Source: Arthrobotrys musiformis (lineage: Eukaryota > Ascomycota > Orbiliomycetes > Orbiliales > Orbiliaceae). From it: a DNA stretch of 64,000 nt. A program made the translations under genes and the position numbers. The notes under the pieces were generated by a model. It saw nothing but the letters and a program-made list of their open reading frames with translations, was not told where the DNA came from and did not search any database. Below, one piece after another: positions 1 to 11,834 of this stretch (its first letter is position 1; every line of letters begins with the position of its first letter). The stretch covers positions 930,001-994,000 of the forward strand of contig JAVHJL010000003.1 of assembly GCA_036971715.1 (NCBI GenBank), read 5' to 3'.

Positions 1-848
1 TAATGATTCAATAAATTTTGATTATTAACATATTACGTGGGCTTATCCGAGATCGCCGGTCGATTAGACAGTATGCGGACCACAAAGTGTTACATATATC
101 TAGGTATATATTCCAGAATGTTATATAAGGATGGATTTCCCAGTCTGCACGCCCCTTAGCGGAGGAGTAGATTAGAAAAACCATAGAGCTATCGCGGCAA
201 CTCTCAAGCCTTTAAGCTAGTCTGAAACCCTTCGAGCCCTTGCGACATATCACTAGCCGCCTATAATCGTTACAGTACGTCTATATCTTCGCGAGTAAGT
301 TGATTTGTTTTACTAATTGTGTGCCGAGCTGCGCACACAGATCCCCAGGCTAACGTATATGTAGTTATCGATTTCTACGAATATAGTCCCCAAAAGCGAT
401 GTTCCGCAATTCAAGTTTATAGCCTCCTTCGTTTACGGAGGGTGCACCAGGGCCCGTGCTTTTAGCGCAACTGGTAATCCCGTAGGGTGGCGCGACTTTG
501 GTGCTAGAAAACTTAGGCAAGGAATTGTCCTAGATAGCAGCATGCTGTCCACCGTTCTAGAGCAGGGGACTATAGATCATTGGATCAATAAAGTGTTGAG
601 TCAAGGAAAAGTGGGGGTGTGCCAGTATGGTATCATAGAGTATCTGTCTAGCCCAGTGCTTATGGGCAGAAGTACACAATATAAAGATGTTGTGAGAAAG
701 CTGGGAGCAAAGGGAATTAGAAAAGCGACTCTCGACAAAGATTAGAAAGTTGAGACAAAAGGGAGAGGAGCTAATTTCGGTGGAAACAGCCTCTAAAAAT
801 GATAAAGGTAAGAATTGTTCTCGTTCCTATATGTCACAAAGGACTTGA

Positions 849-889
849 GAAGAAGAAGAAGAAGAAGAAGAAGAAGAAGAAGAAGAAGA
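849..889. repeat. (GAA)n microsatellite
   Basis: About 13 uninterrupted GAA/AAG trinucleotides lie directly upstream of a stretch resembling part of the zinc-finger locus at 7.96 kb. No coding frame spans it. Confidence 0.9.
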
Positions 890-2119
890 GGATTTACTGA
901 TCAATATTTATATTAGACACAATTCGCGATACGATAATATGGGTGCAGACGATAACTGCCTTGATCGATATATCTCCGGCACTACGCAACTACTGGTTCT
1001 CCCATTTTTGATATCAATTATACGGCCGATTCAATTATAAATGAGCATCTCCACGATAATCCGATATTTGATCCAATCTTTTTTTCCCGGGACTAGAGGA
1101 TTCAGCCAGGACAAGAGATGGCTATGGCTGTATTCAACACGATAGTTAAATAAGTAGTTATCGATATATCTTTAGTTTTCTTTAACTTATGTAGGATCTG
1201 TACAATGAGCAATTGAGTAACATGCAATGCGAGCCTGATCGCGAAAATACTGCAACGGTTTCGGTCTTGCAAAGTGAAACAAGTTTCCACAGCAAGATCC
1301 TAGACAAGTTTTTAATCATAGCTAGCCTTTGGTTCGCATGGGGTTGGCTAGCACAAAGAATCTTTCTTCTGTGTAGTTAGGTTAACGTTGTTGATTATGC
1401 GGATAGCTATAGATTCTCAATTAAGCGTTCACACGTATCGATCCGGCTGGTGTATGTGCGTAATATAACGTGGCAAACGATAAGGGCCTTGGAATAGCTT
1501 AACGGGGCATCACATCGTGATATCCTGCTCCCTGTAAGTCTTGCTATTCTATCTTAATCTAATTGAATTCAACCCCGGCCGTATATATGCACAGTTAGCT
1601 AAGGCACGTTGGCCACGTTGGCCATCTTATGTCATATCCGGCATATTATTGGATTGAATAAGTATGTACGTCACCTGGAGTACCGTATATCGAGGTGCAA
1701 CAGCTGGTGGTAGGAGTGTCGACGAATAACAGGCCATTTTCGCATACGTGCCTACCTGCAGTCGTGATGATGATATCACTAGAACCATTTTATAAATTTA
1801 TTGTGTCGGGGCCGAACTTGCGATCACATTGGTGCATGCATTTGACATTTCGAAATTCTCATTTGACGTTACCAAGACTAGTCGACTCCGGACCAGCTGG
1901 CCAGGCAATTAATTGTATTTCCGTTAGCCACGTTCTATGAGCACTGCATCTAGTGCTAGTACTCTGCAGCTGGTTTGGCGTGTTGTGTATCGGTAAACAA
2001 AATTCCAACAGTTATATGCAGTCTCGACTAGGGTTGTACAGTATGTCGTAGCCTTGCATTGAATGTTTTCATAAGCCATATTTCGGGGGGAGCATTTTGC
2101 TGGAGAAGGAAACATTTTT

Positions 2120-2145
2120 GTCTCGTCGCCAGACCCCTCAACTTG
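2120..2145 (+). repeat. 26-base dispersed repeat, copy A
   Basis: This stretch, beginning GTCTCGTCGCCAGAC and ending CCTCAACTTG, matches 56409-56434 with one mismatch, 54 kb away and on the same strand. It sits in non-coding sequence, which points to remnants of a dispersed element. Confidence 0.75.
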
Positions 2146-3098
2146 GAAACATTTCAGGTTTGGTTACGAGACTTGATTGCCAAGTGTCCGCTCCAGACTG
2201 TACAGGACCAGACTATGCGAAGCTGGGAAACATCCGGACCTCGTTCTTACTGGCGTCGTGCCAAACTTTTATAAATTCAGGTATTCATAATTAATAATGT
2301 CCAGGATCAGCGACGCACTTAGTAGGTGTGTTCTAGCGCTATAGCTGTAAGCAAGCGAGGTGCATTGGAAATTGGGAAAATGTTTCCCCGATTGCAGGCG
2401 CGATTGCAACAATTGGCCTAAATTCTCAGGACCCCTCCCAGGAAAATCCTAAATCAGCTCGGTTTGTTTCCTACATTTTCAGGACAACCAGTGAGTGGTT
2501 CAGGACCTAGAGTTTCGAACATTTCCTGCCTCGATGCCAAGCGGCAAACTTGATAAAAACATTTCTCCATGAAACTAATATTATAATAAAACATTTGTAC
2601 TCGTTTGTTGGTCTGTCCTTACATTTACGGCTTTTTTTATCGTATTGTATGGGTTCATTTCAGTTTTGTCCTAAAAATCCAGGACAACTGGCGGCTTAAG
2701 ATCTGGAGTCTATCCCACGGTATCTTGGAATTCAGCAAACTGCTTCACATTCGGCAAAACATTTGAATTGTTCTTTCACTTTATCCTCAAGAATTAGGCC
2801 TCCCGTCATCCGCGGCGCCGGCCGCGGATTCACTCTAGTTTAGTTGAAAATGTTCTCTTCGTCGCCAATAAAATTTAAAAACGTCTATTTAAAACCCGTC
2901 AATGTCCAACTCTCCTGCTCTCCAGCAGCCTTTTACACATTTCTAGCTTTGGGTTCACGATTCATCGAGGTTCATTTCATCGGATATATACCGATATATT
3001 TACATGTATAAATCAGGTCTTTGATTAAGATCCCGTTATATTTTCCATTCGACTAACGCGACATCCGATTGATACCAGTACCGACGCGGCTTAAACTA

Positions 3099-3134
3099 GA
3101 ACTCGAACTCGAACTCGAACCCGAACTCGAACCC
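3099..3134. repeat. GAACTC hexamer tandem array
   Basis: Six units of GAACTC or its variant GAACCC lie head to tail in non-coding DNA. Confidence 0.85.
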
Positions 3135-4183
3135 GGCTAATAATTATAAGGGAAACCTCAAGAACGTGGTAAATAAAGTTTTCGAATCCAAAAGAATTCT
3201 TGTCAAAAGGCGCGAATCGAAAAATACAAAAGGTGGGACCTGATTCGCTTTTTTTAACATCTTTTATATGCATAAAAAAGGGAATTTGAAAAGGAAATAA
3301 GTCAAACCTTCCTAGTCAGTCTTTCTGCCTGCTTTTCTGCCTTTGGGAGTTCAAGCTCTGTTTTTTTTCCCCCCCATATCCTTTCAGCGGCTGCCGAACA
3401 GCTCTGCAGATCTGGTTTACGAGAGAAGTTGCAATCGATGACCAAATTGCAAAGCTGTAAGGAGAAAAAAAATTTACATCACCACTGCCAGTTCAGGATG
3501 GACGGGCTGTCTGAGACAGGATACATACTGCTGGTGGAAAATTTCCTCGCTGTTTCGAGCTGCAGACTTGTATCAATCCCGCCCCCAGCTACAGGCCTTG
3601 GCATTAGTTTGTCACATCCCCGGTACCGCGGAGCCAATGGAGTCTTCAGGGGGACGCATACTATACCATCCCGGCCAAAATAACACGAGCACGGGGGCTA
3701 GCTCGGGACTAGCATCGAATCCAGCTCGGGACGATGATTCCAGACTAGACTTCGCATGTCTCCCCCGATGGATAGAATCCCGCGATAATTTCAAAATAGC
3801 GTGGCTTTTTGGCATATCGTCCAAAAGGACGCTGCAGAAGCCTTTCCCAATGCCTAGATGTATGCGGCATTAACTGTGGGTCCTTCCAACCGCACACCGA
3901 GTAGGGCTCGAGGGCGGGTCTAGCCGTCACCTTCAATCGTCCACGGCTGCCCATGGGCCCATGTTGGATCCACGGTTAGGGTAGCCCAAGGGGAAATAAG
4001 ACAGAAAGGAAGGACAGAAAAGGCATTGAGACCGTCTGCAGGCATGAGCTTCTCTAGATTCCTTTCCGTCTCCAATATTATCCCATTCCGGCTGTCTTAG
4101 TCTTTGCCCGCTTAAGCGCTTGCGACTTTGTTTCTGTTCGACTCTGTGATTTCTCAACATTTGTCCTGTCCCTTTTGATTCTT

Positions 4184-5506
4184 ATGATGGCTTTACCAAT
4201 CTCAAATAGTGAAGATTGGAACCCTGGCAGCTCCTCTCAGGATGGTACGAATAAATCATTAAAACTCTTACCATGGTTTCTGGTGCCTTTTGGCGCATTT
4301 TTGATGATAGTTTTTATTATTAGATGGTGGTGCTGTGCAGGAGACATTGCGGCAAGCCCATCTTAAACTCGTTTGAATAGTTTGCTAAATCTTTGGTTTT
4401 TTTTTCTTTATAGACTTGGAATATAATTGGGAGTGGGAACGGAGCTACGGACTTGACGACCGTCAAGACCAACCTGGCGTCGCTATTCCTAGTAGGTGCT
4501 TTTTTTGGTGTAACTCTCCATGCATGGGGTTATCGCTGACAAAACTTGTGAATTCCAAGCGGCCTCTCTTTCCAACAGCGCCAATTTCCCCGGATCAAAC
4601 TCGACTGTAGAGCAATCTGAACCTTCGTTCCAGGAGGTGTCAAGCGCAACTGCTGCTAGCGATTCAGCCCCCTCTGGTGCTGGGACTCTCCCTACTATCG
4701 CCGCCAGCCCTCAACGGCGCCCCCTTAAGCTTTACGACGCCTACACTGACTTCGCGGTTCTACGACGTCCCTACCCCTGCGATCGCTGCTTCAAGAAGTC
4801 CAAAACCCTAAAAGATCTCGGAATACACTATATGCGGGACCACGAAAGAACCAAAATATTCACCTGCCATTGCGGGTGGAAACGGGCAAGGCACGACGAC
4901 CTTCTTAACCATCGCAAGATTTGTGATATCTACAAAGGCTACCCCAGGGAATCCAATGGCGGTGCAGGAGCTGCCTTTCCAGCCGGCACCAATTTGACGG
5001 TGCAGGCTTCGTCTGATCAACACACCCAGCACTCCGAAGCCGCGGTATATATCACAGGAGACAGCTCAATTAACTACATTGGCCCTATGACTGCCCCAGC
5101 TCGACGAGGATCTGGGGGCGGCACAGAGACTTCAGAGGGCCCTCAGGGAACTACAAACCATGATACTCCTGAAGGCTCCGGGAGGGGACACAGAAGGCAG
5201 AGTGCCGATGGCGAATACCAACGGATGGAAAGGGCTTTGAAAGAGTCTGAAGAAGAGAAGAAAAAATTGGAAAAGAGAGCAGAGACTTCGGAAAAAAGAG
5301 CAGAGACTTGGGAAAAAAGAGGAGAGACTTGGGAAAAGGAGAGAGAGCGTTTGAAAAAGGACAAGAAAAAGCTGAAGAGGCGGAACAAAATTTCACGAAG
5401 AAAGAGGAAAAATGTAGAGGAAGAGAATAAAAGATTTAGGGCAATGTTGGGCTTGGCTCCGGAGGGGCCTCTGATTCAAAGCGGGGAACAAGAAACTGTT
5501 GAGTAG
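4184..5506 (+). CDS. C2H2-type zinc-finger protein with C-terminal coiled coil
   Basis: Three exons (4184-4244, 4414-4491, 4560-5506) join in frame to 361 residues; intron 1 has a tract of T before its acceptor. Two adjacent zinc fingers are visible: Cys120/Cys123/His136/His141 (C-X2-C-X12-H-X4-H) and a variant Cys149/Cys151/His164/Cys168 (C-X-C-X12-H-X3-C) containing the motif ARHDDL. The N-terminal 110 residues are Ser/Thr/Pro-rich and probably disordered. Residues about 268-348 are a highly charged, heptad-patterned coiled coil including three near-identical heptads coded by a 21-base tandem repeat. The fingers suggest nucleic-acid binding, possibly transcriptional, and the coiled coil suggests self-association; both are inferences. 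It is paralogous to the gene at 7724-8978. A hydrophobic frame at 4175-4366 lies mostly in intron 1 and is not part of the protein in this model. Confidence 0.72.
5277..5338 (+). repeat. 21-base tandem repeat coding coiled-coil heptads
   Basis: Three 21-base units (5277-5297, 5298-5318, 5319-5338, the last slightly short) code KRAETSE, KRAETWE and KRGETWE-type heptads in the zinc-finger protein. The period equals exactly one heptad per unit, so slippage here lengthens the coiled coil without breaking the frame. Confidence 0.85.
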
Positions 5507-6820
5507 TCACAATTAATGGGTGGGAAAAGACAAGAAGCATTTCGCAGGCGCATATGTTTTCAGGTATATGTATAACGGTTTCAAACCTTTTCTCTCTCTG
5601 TATTTTTCTTCTCTTGTGAAATTGTCATCGTCTTGGTTGATTATTGTTGACATGTTTTCTAATGCTAAATTTGCTTATGTATATTTATGAAGAACCTCTC
5701 CGCACACTCTCAATTTAGGAGCTTTCCTTTACCACTCTTTCATATGCGCAAAACAAGGCTGGTCACGGAATATCTCGTAGCAAGCCTTTAATTGCGTACA
5801 TATATGTACACAAGACTTATCCCCGACCAAACGTCTTTTGTGACAAACCTATTTCGGTTGAGTTTCCTTACGTCTATAGAGAGAATGTTTATACTCACAA
5901 ACTTGACGGTGAGTTTAAGAGGGATATGTTGATAAACTCCAATTAGTCACAACTACACATCCATAAGCCTTGATCGTTTCAACGTGCCTTTACGAAAGTT
6001 AAAAAGAGGGCTCTTGCAGACCCAACAGCAAAAAAGGACGGACCGAAGCATCGAAAAGCAAAATTAAATATGCGAAAAAACGAAGAAATGGATGCAAAGT
6101 TAGCATTCAGTAGATCTTAGGATTAGCTAGATGGCTTCTTAGTTGTAGCGGTGAATTTAGCGATAATAATTGGGGGGACATTGCATCGCCGCGCCCTGTG
6201 TGGAAGGTGTATCCTCAGGGTCCATGGATCCATCAATTGGTCAATCCATGGATCCATCGCTTAATCGATATCGATTCAGGTGCTTCTGATATGAAGCAGA
6301 ATGCCTCATGATCGGAGCTCTTATTGACTTCACGCATATGCACATGCGCCATGCATATGTAACGATGAAATTTGAAGCTGTCAAAACGTACGAGGGTTGG
6401 CAACTTTTTGAGGCTGCGCTGCATATGCATGGCCCAATGCATGGAACCTCCGCCAAGTCTAACCAATCCTCTCGAGTCGTTCCCCAAGGCTGTTAAATCT
6501 CCTACATTGGTGTTTATATCATTTGCATGAATGGATAACTTAAGAATTATAGATAGGCTCAGTTGCGTTGGTGGCTAATAGTCAACGGTTTACACTTAGC
6601 CTCCGGCCTCCTCAGAATCATTGTTTTTATTTTGTTGCTTTCCTTCGTACAAGCACGACCATACGATACTTTCTTCCTGTCCCCCATTTGAAACCTTCGG
6701 AGGGCGTAATTAACCTGGGGCGGCACCGGATCTATGGGGGCAGTGCGCCCCTAGGCCTCTGGAAGTCTTCGAATCGAATCATGCATGTCTTCACCAAGCT
6801 AGGCGAAACAAAACCAAAAA

Positions 6821-6853
<33 letters not shown>

Positions 6854-7723
6854 CACCAAAAAGGAGATCTCGCGGAGAATCATCGCCAAATATAATAGCT
6901 GCATGCAAGTGCATGTGAGGTATGGACATGTGTGATGTTTTCTAGGTATGTCGCAGGGCTCAATCGAATTCTTCCCTTTGTGAATGTAGTCAGCCTCGGC
7001 TATTGAGTCGATCATCGCCTAAATCTGGTCTGAAGCGAATTCTTGGCGCGTCGAGGACAGGTAAAGCGTGTGTAACATAACCCAGTGAAAAAGTGTGGGT
7101 GTCATTCGTCGGATATCTTGTCTGGGATCCAGGTCTCAATGCAATTAATTACGCGAAATATAATCAGGACAGCTACAAAAGTTCTTGAGAAAGCGAAGAA
7201 CACCACTTGGCTGGTTTTCCGATCTAGACAGTTCCTCGGGTTTGAATTTTCTTCGTCAAGTACCTCGTAATACAAGGCTCGAAGCTCTTTAAATTTCTCC
7301 TTCTATCCTCATAGCTCAAGTCTTTTTCCCTTTCTTACTCCTCTGTGTTTTCACACTCTCACTCCCTGGTCTAGCTCGGGTGACCCTTGGCTGGTTCCCG
7401 GGCCCGGTACCGAGATAGTTCGGGGCAAACCTGTTAGACAGGGCCTCGGACCAAACTGTGCCAAGAAACTACGTCCATGGACTGAAAGTCCATGGATCCG
7501 TGAACGATGGGCCAACAATACCACGCGCAGGGTGGGTGTCAAGAAGGGGGTGAGGCTACTCCCCCCCATTTTTTTCCTGCCACAACTTTTATTTTTATTA
7601 TTTATTTATTATTTTTTTTTTTTTTGAAAAGAGGTATTTCTCGCGGTGGAATTTATGTTCTCTAGTCTTCCTTTCTTGTGTCTCTCACGGACGGTATATT
7701 CGAATATTTTCGGTATCATAACT
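5507..7723. other. intergenic region between the two zinc-finger genes
   Basis: No gene is supported. It contains two copies of TCCATGGATCCATC near 6221-6258, a run of 26 A at 6828-6853, and a GC-richer stretch at 7370-7570 followed by a T-rich tract at 7565-7625 just before the second zinc-finger gene. An open frame at 6568-6918 runs through the poly-A as poly-lysine and is discounted. Confidence 0.6.
6221..6258. repeat. palindrome-rich direct repeat
   Basis: TCCATGGATCCATC occurs twice (6221-6234 and 6245-6258), separated by AATTGGTCAA. Each copy contains the overlapping palindromes TCCATGGA and ATGGATCCAT. A related string, TCCATGGATCC, lies near 7490. The function is unknown; a dimeric binding site is one option. 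Confidence 0.7.
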
Positions 7724-8978
7724 ATGGATTATATTATTTGCTCCCAAGACGCTCCCACAAGAAGGGTCGAATACGGTGTATTTGACCTTTTGAGCGAAAA
7801 TTATCTCCTCCCCCCAGACTTTTCTAACAAACTACCTTCCGGTATAGAGCCCCTCCCAGTTCTCTTCCACTAACATATTCCTTGCAGCTAAAACCATTTA
7901 CAAATGCAAAGGATGGATACCCCCGATAGGGGGCTCCCAAGAATATGAACCAAAGGAGAAGATTTACTGATCAACGAAGTTTATAGACAGTCCTCTCTGC
8001 CACTTCAACGATAAGACTATAGGATTTTTTCCCGAGACAATACTCACACAGGACCTACCTTTCCAATCAAGAGCTTCAACTCCATGTATTCCGTTTAGTA
8101 CAGAGTTACTGGGTGGCAGTCCTGCTTTATCCAGCTATATAAATCAACTAGAAGACACCTCTACACCCAGCTATATAAATCAACCAGAAGACACCTCTAC
8201 ACCCAATAGTCCTAGTAGCGCCATAACACCTCCGCAGCCCCATCCTACGGGGGGGGATGAGATCGGAACGGAGGGAAACGGAGAAAAACAAAAAGAAAAA
8301 TGCAATAAGACAGGACGCAAAAAAAACATGCGGTGCGAGGAATGTTCAGAAGCTTTCAGCAACCGTAAGACGTACGGGTTCCACATGGTGGATCTCCACG
8401 GCATAAAAGCCTTCAAATGCGATTGCTGCAATTACGAGTGCGCAAGGCATGATAATCTAAAAAGTCACAAGAAGGCCTGTAAGGGCCGCCCGCAGAAAAT
8501 TCCTGCGCCGTACGTACCCATACCAATATTCCCCGACGATGCAGATGAAGATTTGGTGAGCCGGAATGAAGAGACTAGTAGTGATTCTACCGATTCTTCT
8601 GAGGCCCTGGAAAGTTCGGTGCCGAACCTAATTTTACGAGACGGCGATACAACCTTTGGGCTCGGAAGGAGAGTGGCGTCAAGCCCTCCACCGGGTGAAT
8701 CAACGACGAGGGTAAAAAAGAAACATCGGACCAGCACGCTGCCCTCAAAAAGGAACCAAAAAAGGCACAATAGTCCTGCAAGCGAAGAAATTTGCGAATC
8801 TGAAGAAACCAACGACAACTCTGTTTGGGATGAAAGGCTGGTATATCAGTTTCAGGTCATGGAGAAACAAGTACATTTATTGTTGCAAGGACTTTCCTCA
8901 CTCCGCAAAGAGCGAGGTCGTTTGAGGCACAAATCTTGCCGCGCAAAAGGGGCTCACCTGCGCTGCTCCGATCGATAA
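7724..8978 (+). CDS. C2H2-type zinc-finger protein, paralogue of the 4.2 kb gene
   Basis: The frame is open from 7971 to 8978 but has no ATG before 8328, so an upstream exon is needed. Exon 1 at 7724-7775 joined to 7987-8978 gives 347 residues and reproduces the phase-1 intron and TTTATAG/AC acceptor of the paralogue at 4.2 kb. Fingers: Cys134/Cys137/His150/His155 and Cys162/Cys165/His178/Cys182, with the shared motif ARHDNL. Upstream is a Ser/Thr/Pro-rich stretch with a duplicated 12-residue unit; downstream is a basic and acidic low-complexity tail, without the long coiled coil of its paralogue. Nucleic-acid binding is inferred from the fingers. The finger exon is secure; exon 1 is my best guess, and an ATG at 8328 would leave the fingers at the extreme N-terminus. 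Confidence 0.6.
8132..8203 (+). repeat. in-frame 36-base tandem duplication
   Basis: Two 36-base units (8132-8167 and 8168-8203), differing at one base, code SYINQLEDTSTP and SYINQPEDTSTP in the zinc-finger frame. The length is a multiple of three and the frame is kept, which supports this stretch being translated upstream of the ATG at 8328. Confidence 0.9.
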
Positions 8979-10415
8979 TATGCCCAGCTGTGGTATCAGC
9001 TGGTCTCGTACTCAGACTTCACAAAGGGGCGTATCAGCCTGTGAACGGGACCGGTATAAGCAGGGATCTGCTTTAATTCATTGGGCGTCTGTCATGACGT
9101 TAGCGGGAAAAAAAAAAAAAAAAAAGCGTTTTCGCTTTACAATTAGTTGGTTAATTGATTTTTCAACTCAAAAGGAAAGTAGGCACTCCGGAATTGACGA
9201 ACGGCGATGTGTGCGATGTCGACAGATTGAAATATTGGACTAGACCTTTCGCTAATGAAATCTCGCCCACAGAGTGGAAAGACTGGCAGCCTCGTGCAGC
9301 ATTTGGTGGTGGGGCATGAACGGGCTTGCAGCGGAATCGAAAATATGTAGGCTGTGATGCTATGCCTTTTGCTTCATTAACGGAATCGTCTCGTCTTGAG
9401 CTCGAGCCTAGAATCCGAAGGCACTGGCCGACAACCCCGAATTTGAGGATTGAAAGGGGTACCGGTGCACTCGGGGCCTGGCCAATTCGAGACAAATTCA
9501 AAGGCATTATATAGTTAATTATCTAGCGGTCCCAATAATAGGGAATAATAATATTGATCGTTTTGCAATAGCTTGTAAATAGTACAGAATACCCACAATG
9601 CATTGGCAGGAAAAAATATTGGGCGGAAAACGTCCACGACTAAGCTCTCGACCGGCGTGATACTCTTGTAACTGCAATTGAAGCGTCTGGCAACGAAACT
9701 ACCGTTGGCCCATTGTGACCATATGTGGAGTTAGTCTCGTTCCCAGATGTGGAGTTATATCAGTGTATGTGTATTTCGATTTCGGGGTTTGCATTATATA
9801 CCATACTCGCAAGTTAACAATAATATGTCGTCGAAACTAATACTTGAGCTCGGAGATATATGTCTCCGAGCAGATGGCACCTATTTTTTTGGTCTCTACC
9901 TGAGCTGGGTTGAATGGACGTTAGACCTTGGTTACTTTTGTGGTACTACTAGTACTATAGTATACGGTCCTAGACGGGTGCTAACCATCCTTAAGAACCA
10001 GGCGATAGTTTATACTTTTACCGACTGTACGATTTTTTGCGTTGGGTGGTATTTTGAGAAAGGGCCGCATCTGGGAACCCGTGCTGTGTCTGGTTTACGA
10101 GACCAGCCGCATCCCATCATCGCACCATGGCAACTTTCATCAACCTCGTCCACAGGACTCAGTTTCCGTCGAAATGGGATAACTTTTAGATAAACCAGAT
10201 CCCTGGGAGATCCTCTACAAATTCGGTACTATGTTTCGAAGGGCCGTTGAGTTAAATTTGTGAAAATGGTCACATGATCAGGCTAACCCCGGTGATCGAC
10301 GTTCGCGTGTTTCGTTTTGTGTTCCCATGTTTCTGTACCACGTAACCTCGACCTTCAACCTCACCGAAACCACGACATAGCTATATCTTGGACATTGCCT
10401 GATTAGTCGCCCAAA
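8979..10415. other. intergenic region upstream of ORC6
   Basis: No gene is supported. It holds a 17-20 base A tract near 9108. A 148-codon plus-strand frame at 9747-10193 has no recognisable domain, no clean start context and unusual Trp/Tyr/Phe-rich composition, so I do not call it. Confidence 0.55.
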
Positions 10416-11540
10416 ATGAGTCGAACGATCGAAAGAACGCTCACGATGCTGCTTCCCACGGCTACGGGCGGTATTCCCCGTGAATTGATCGATACTACAT
10501 CTTCACTTATCGCTCAATCGCGGCATAAGCTCTCGAATCTGAAGCAGGCCGAGGAGCCGGCGCGTGAGATGTTGTGTGCACATTTAGCTTGCGAGAGGTA
10601 GTTTATGACACCAATTCCCGCCTTCCTTTCATCTCTATAACATTTTCTGAAAGATTTCTTTATTTTGGATAATCCTTCGATGTGAAATTATTGTTATTGA
10701 CATGTTGTTTTGGGCTAGTACTGCAGATTGAGAACAAAGCTTGATCTCCCCGTATTACCAGACAAACCGCCTGCACCGGTTCCTCCAAGATTATACAAAA
10801 CGCTTTACAAGCAATTTTCCGAAACATTGGTTATAAGCTCCGCCAGCAGGGTGTCTGCATCTACACCAGTAGATCCACGTAGCAGCAGCAGGAGCAGAAC
10901 TCGCGATGGAACTAGCACAGCCGCAGCAGCGGCGAAATCCAGGTCTGCGTTTATCAAAAACACACCGGCGTCCTCACCTACTGCGAACAACAAGGATAAG
11001 AAGATAGAGCCCTACGTATCGTTAATAGCCGAGCTCTGCGATGATGAGGAAACGAAATTGAAAACGCCGACGGCGATGCGACATATTACCGCTGGAGCGA
11101 GTTATATATTCTCCTCTACTAAATATAAAAATTTGACGGAAACGCCGTGGACGCTTATTGGGGTGCTCTATGTTGTTGTGGTTAAGGAATTGATGGGGGA
11201 AGAGGAGTTTGAAGGACAGGTAGAGGAGGAGAGAAGGGGGTGGTATGAAGGGAAGATTGGCGAGGTTTATAAGATTTTGAAGGGGAAAGGGTTGGTTAAA
11301 GCCCGGGAGGGGACGTGGAAGGAGGAATTTAATGAAGTTTTGGCGGAGGTTGCTGGCGGTGATATGAGGGAGACTAGGTGGTTTATGGACATGGTCGATG
11401 GGAGAGGTATCGAGGTCGAGGAAGTTGAGGAAGAGGTTGAAGAAGTTGGGGGTGAAGAGGATGTTGTGAAGGCTAAGGGGAAGAGAAAAGCTGCAGATGC
11501 AGGGATGGAGAGTGGGGTTGGGTCTATGGTAGGTTCTTGA
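10416..11540 (+). CDS. ORC6: origin recognition complex subunit 6
   Basis: Two exons (10416-10597, 10727-11540) give 331 residues; the intron has a clean GTAGTT donor and CTGCAG acceptor and joins ...ACE-R to LRTKLDLP without breaking a recognisable Orc6 block. The family signature is clear near the N-terminus: IPRELIDTTSSLIAQSRHK, then CAHLACERLRTKLDLP and PPRLYKTLYKQF. In the family this is a TFIIB-like cyclin fold that contacts origin DNA within ORC and helps MCM loading in the nucleus. A Ser/Ala-rich linker (about residues 95-150) separates it from a second helical domain (about 150-260), and the C-terminus is Glu/Val-rich and basic. The length lies between the metazoan (about 250) and budding yeast (about 435) proteins. 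It converges on an F-box gene ending 295 bases downstream. Confidence 0.92.
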
Positions 11541-11834
11541 CCTTGTTATTTATTCATTGGAAGGGGGTGCTAATTAGTCGGGATGGGGTAGATGCAGGAT
11601 AGGCTAGATTTCTTGAGCGACAAGCGCAGGAAGGCATTTAGCGAGTGGAAGGCAGATGCGTTACGTCGGATTGCCCAGGTACAGGCATGAAAATATTCAT
11701 CCATCGAGACAAAAGAATCAATTTCGTACAGACGTCCATTCAAAACATCCATCATTGGTCTTCTCCACCACCCAAGCACTAATAACCCTGGCTTCTTCTC
11801 CGCCATCTCCTCGTCCACCCTCCCTTTCTTGGAA

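Larger units (their letters stand above)
1..4183. other. gene-free, AT-rich decayed region
   Basis: No convincing gene is seen on either strand. Open frames are short (at most about 100 codons) and do not resemble known domains or join through credible introns. The 67-codon frame at 542-745 on the plus strand has a protein-like composition but I do not recognise it. The region holds a GAA microsatellite, a GAACTC hexamer array, a 26-base piece that recurs at 56.4 kb, and short similarity to the zinc-finger gene at 7.7-9.0 kb. It looks like old accessory or repeat-derived DNA. Confidence 0.55.

Noticed and set aside
4175..4366. 63-codon frame with a strong membrane span
   Set aside because: The hydrophobic part lies inside the first intron of the zinc-finger gene; splicing at 4244/4414 gives a continuous hydrophilic protein in the right phase.
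6568..6918. 116-codon frame
   Set aside because: It crosses a 26-base A run read as poly-lysine, and no domain or intron continuation is seen.
9747..10193. 148-codon frame upstream of ORC6
   Set aside because: Composition is rich in Trp, Tyr and Phe without domain signature or conserved-looking blocks; chance frame in low-stop sequence is more likely.
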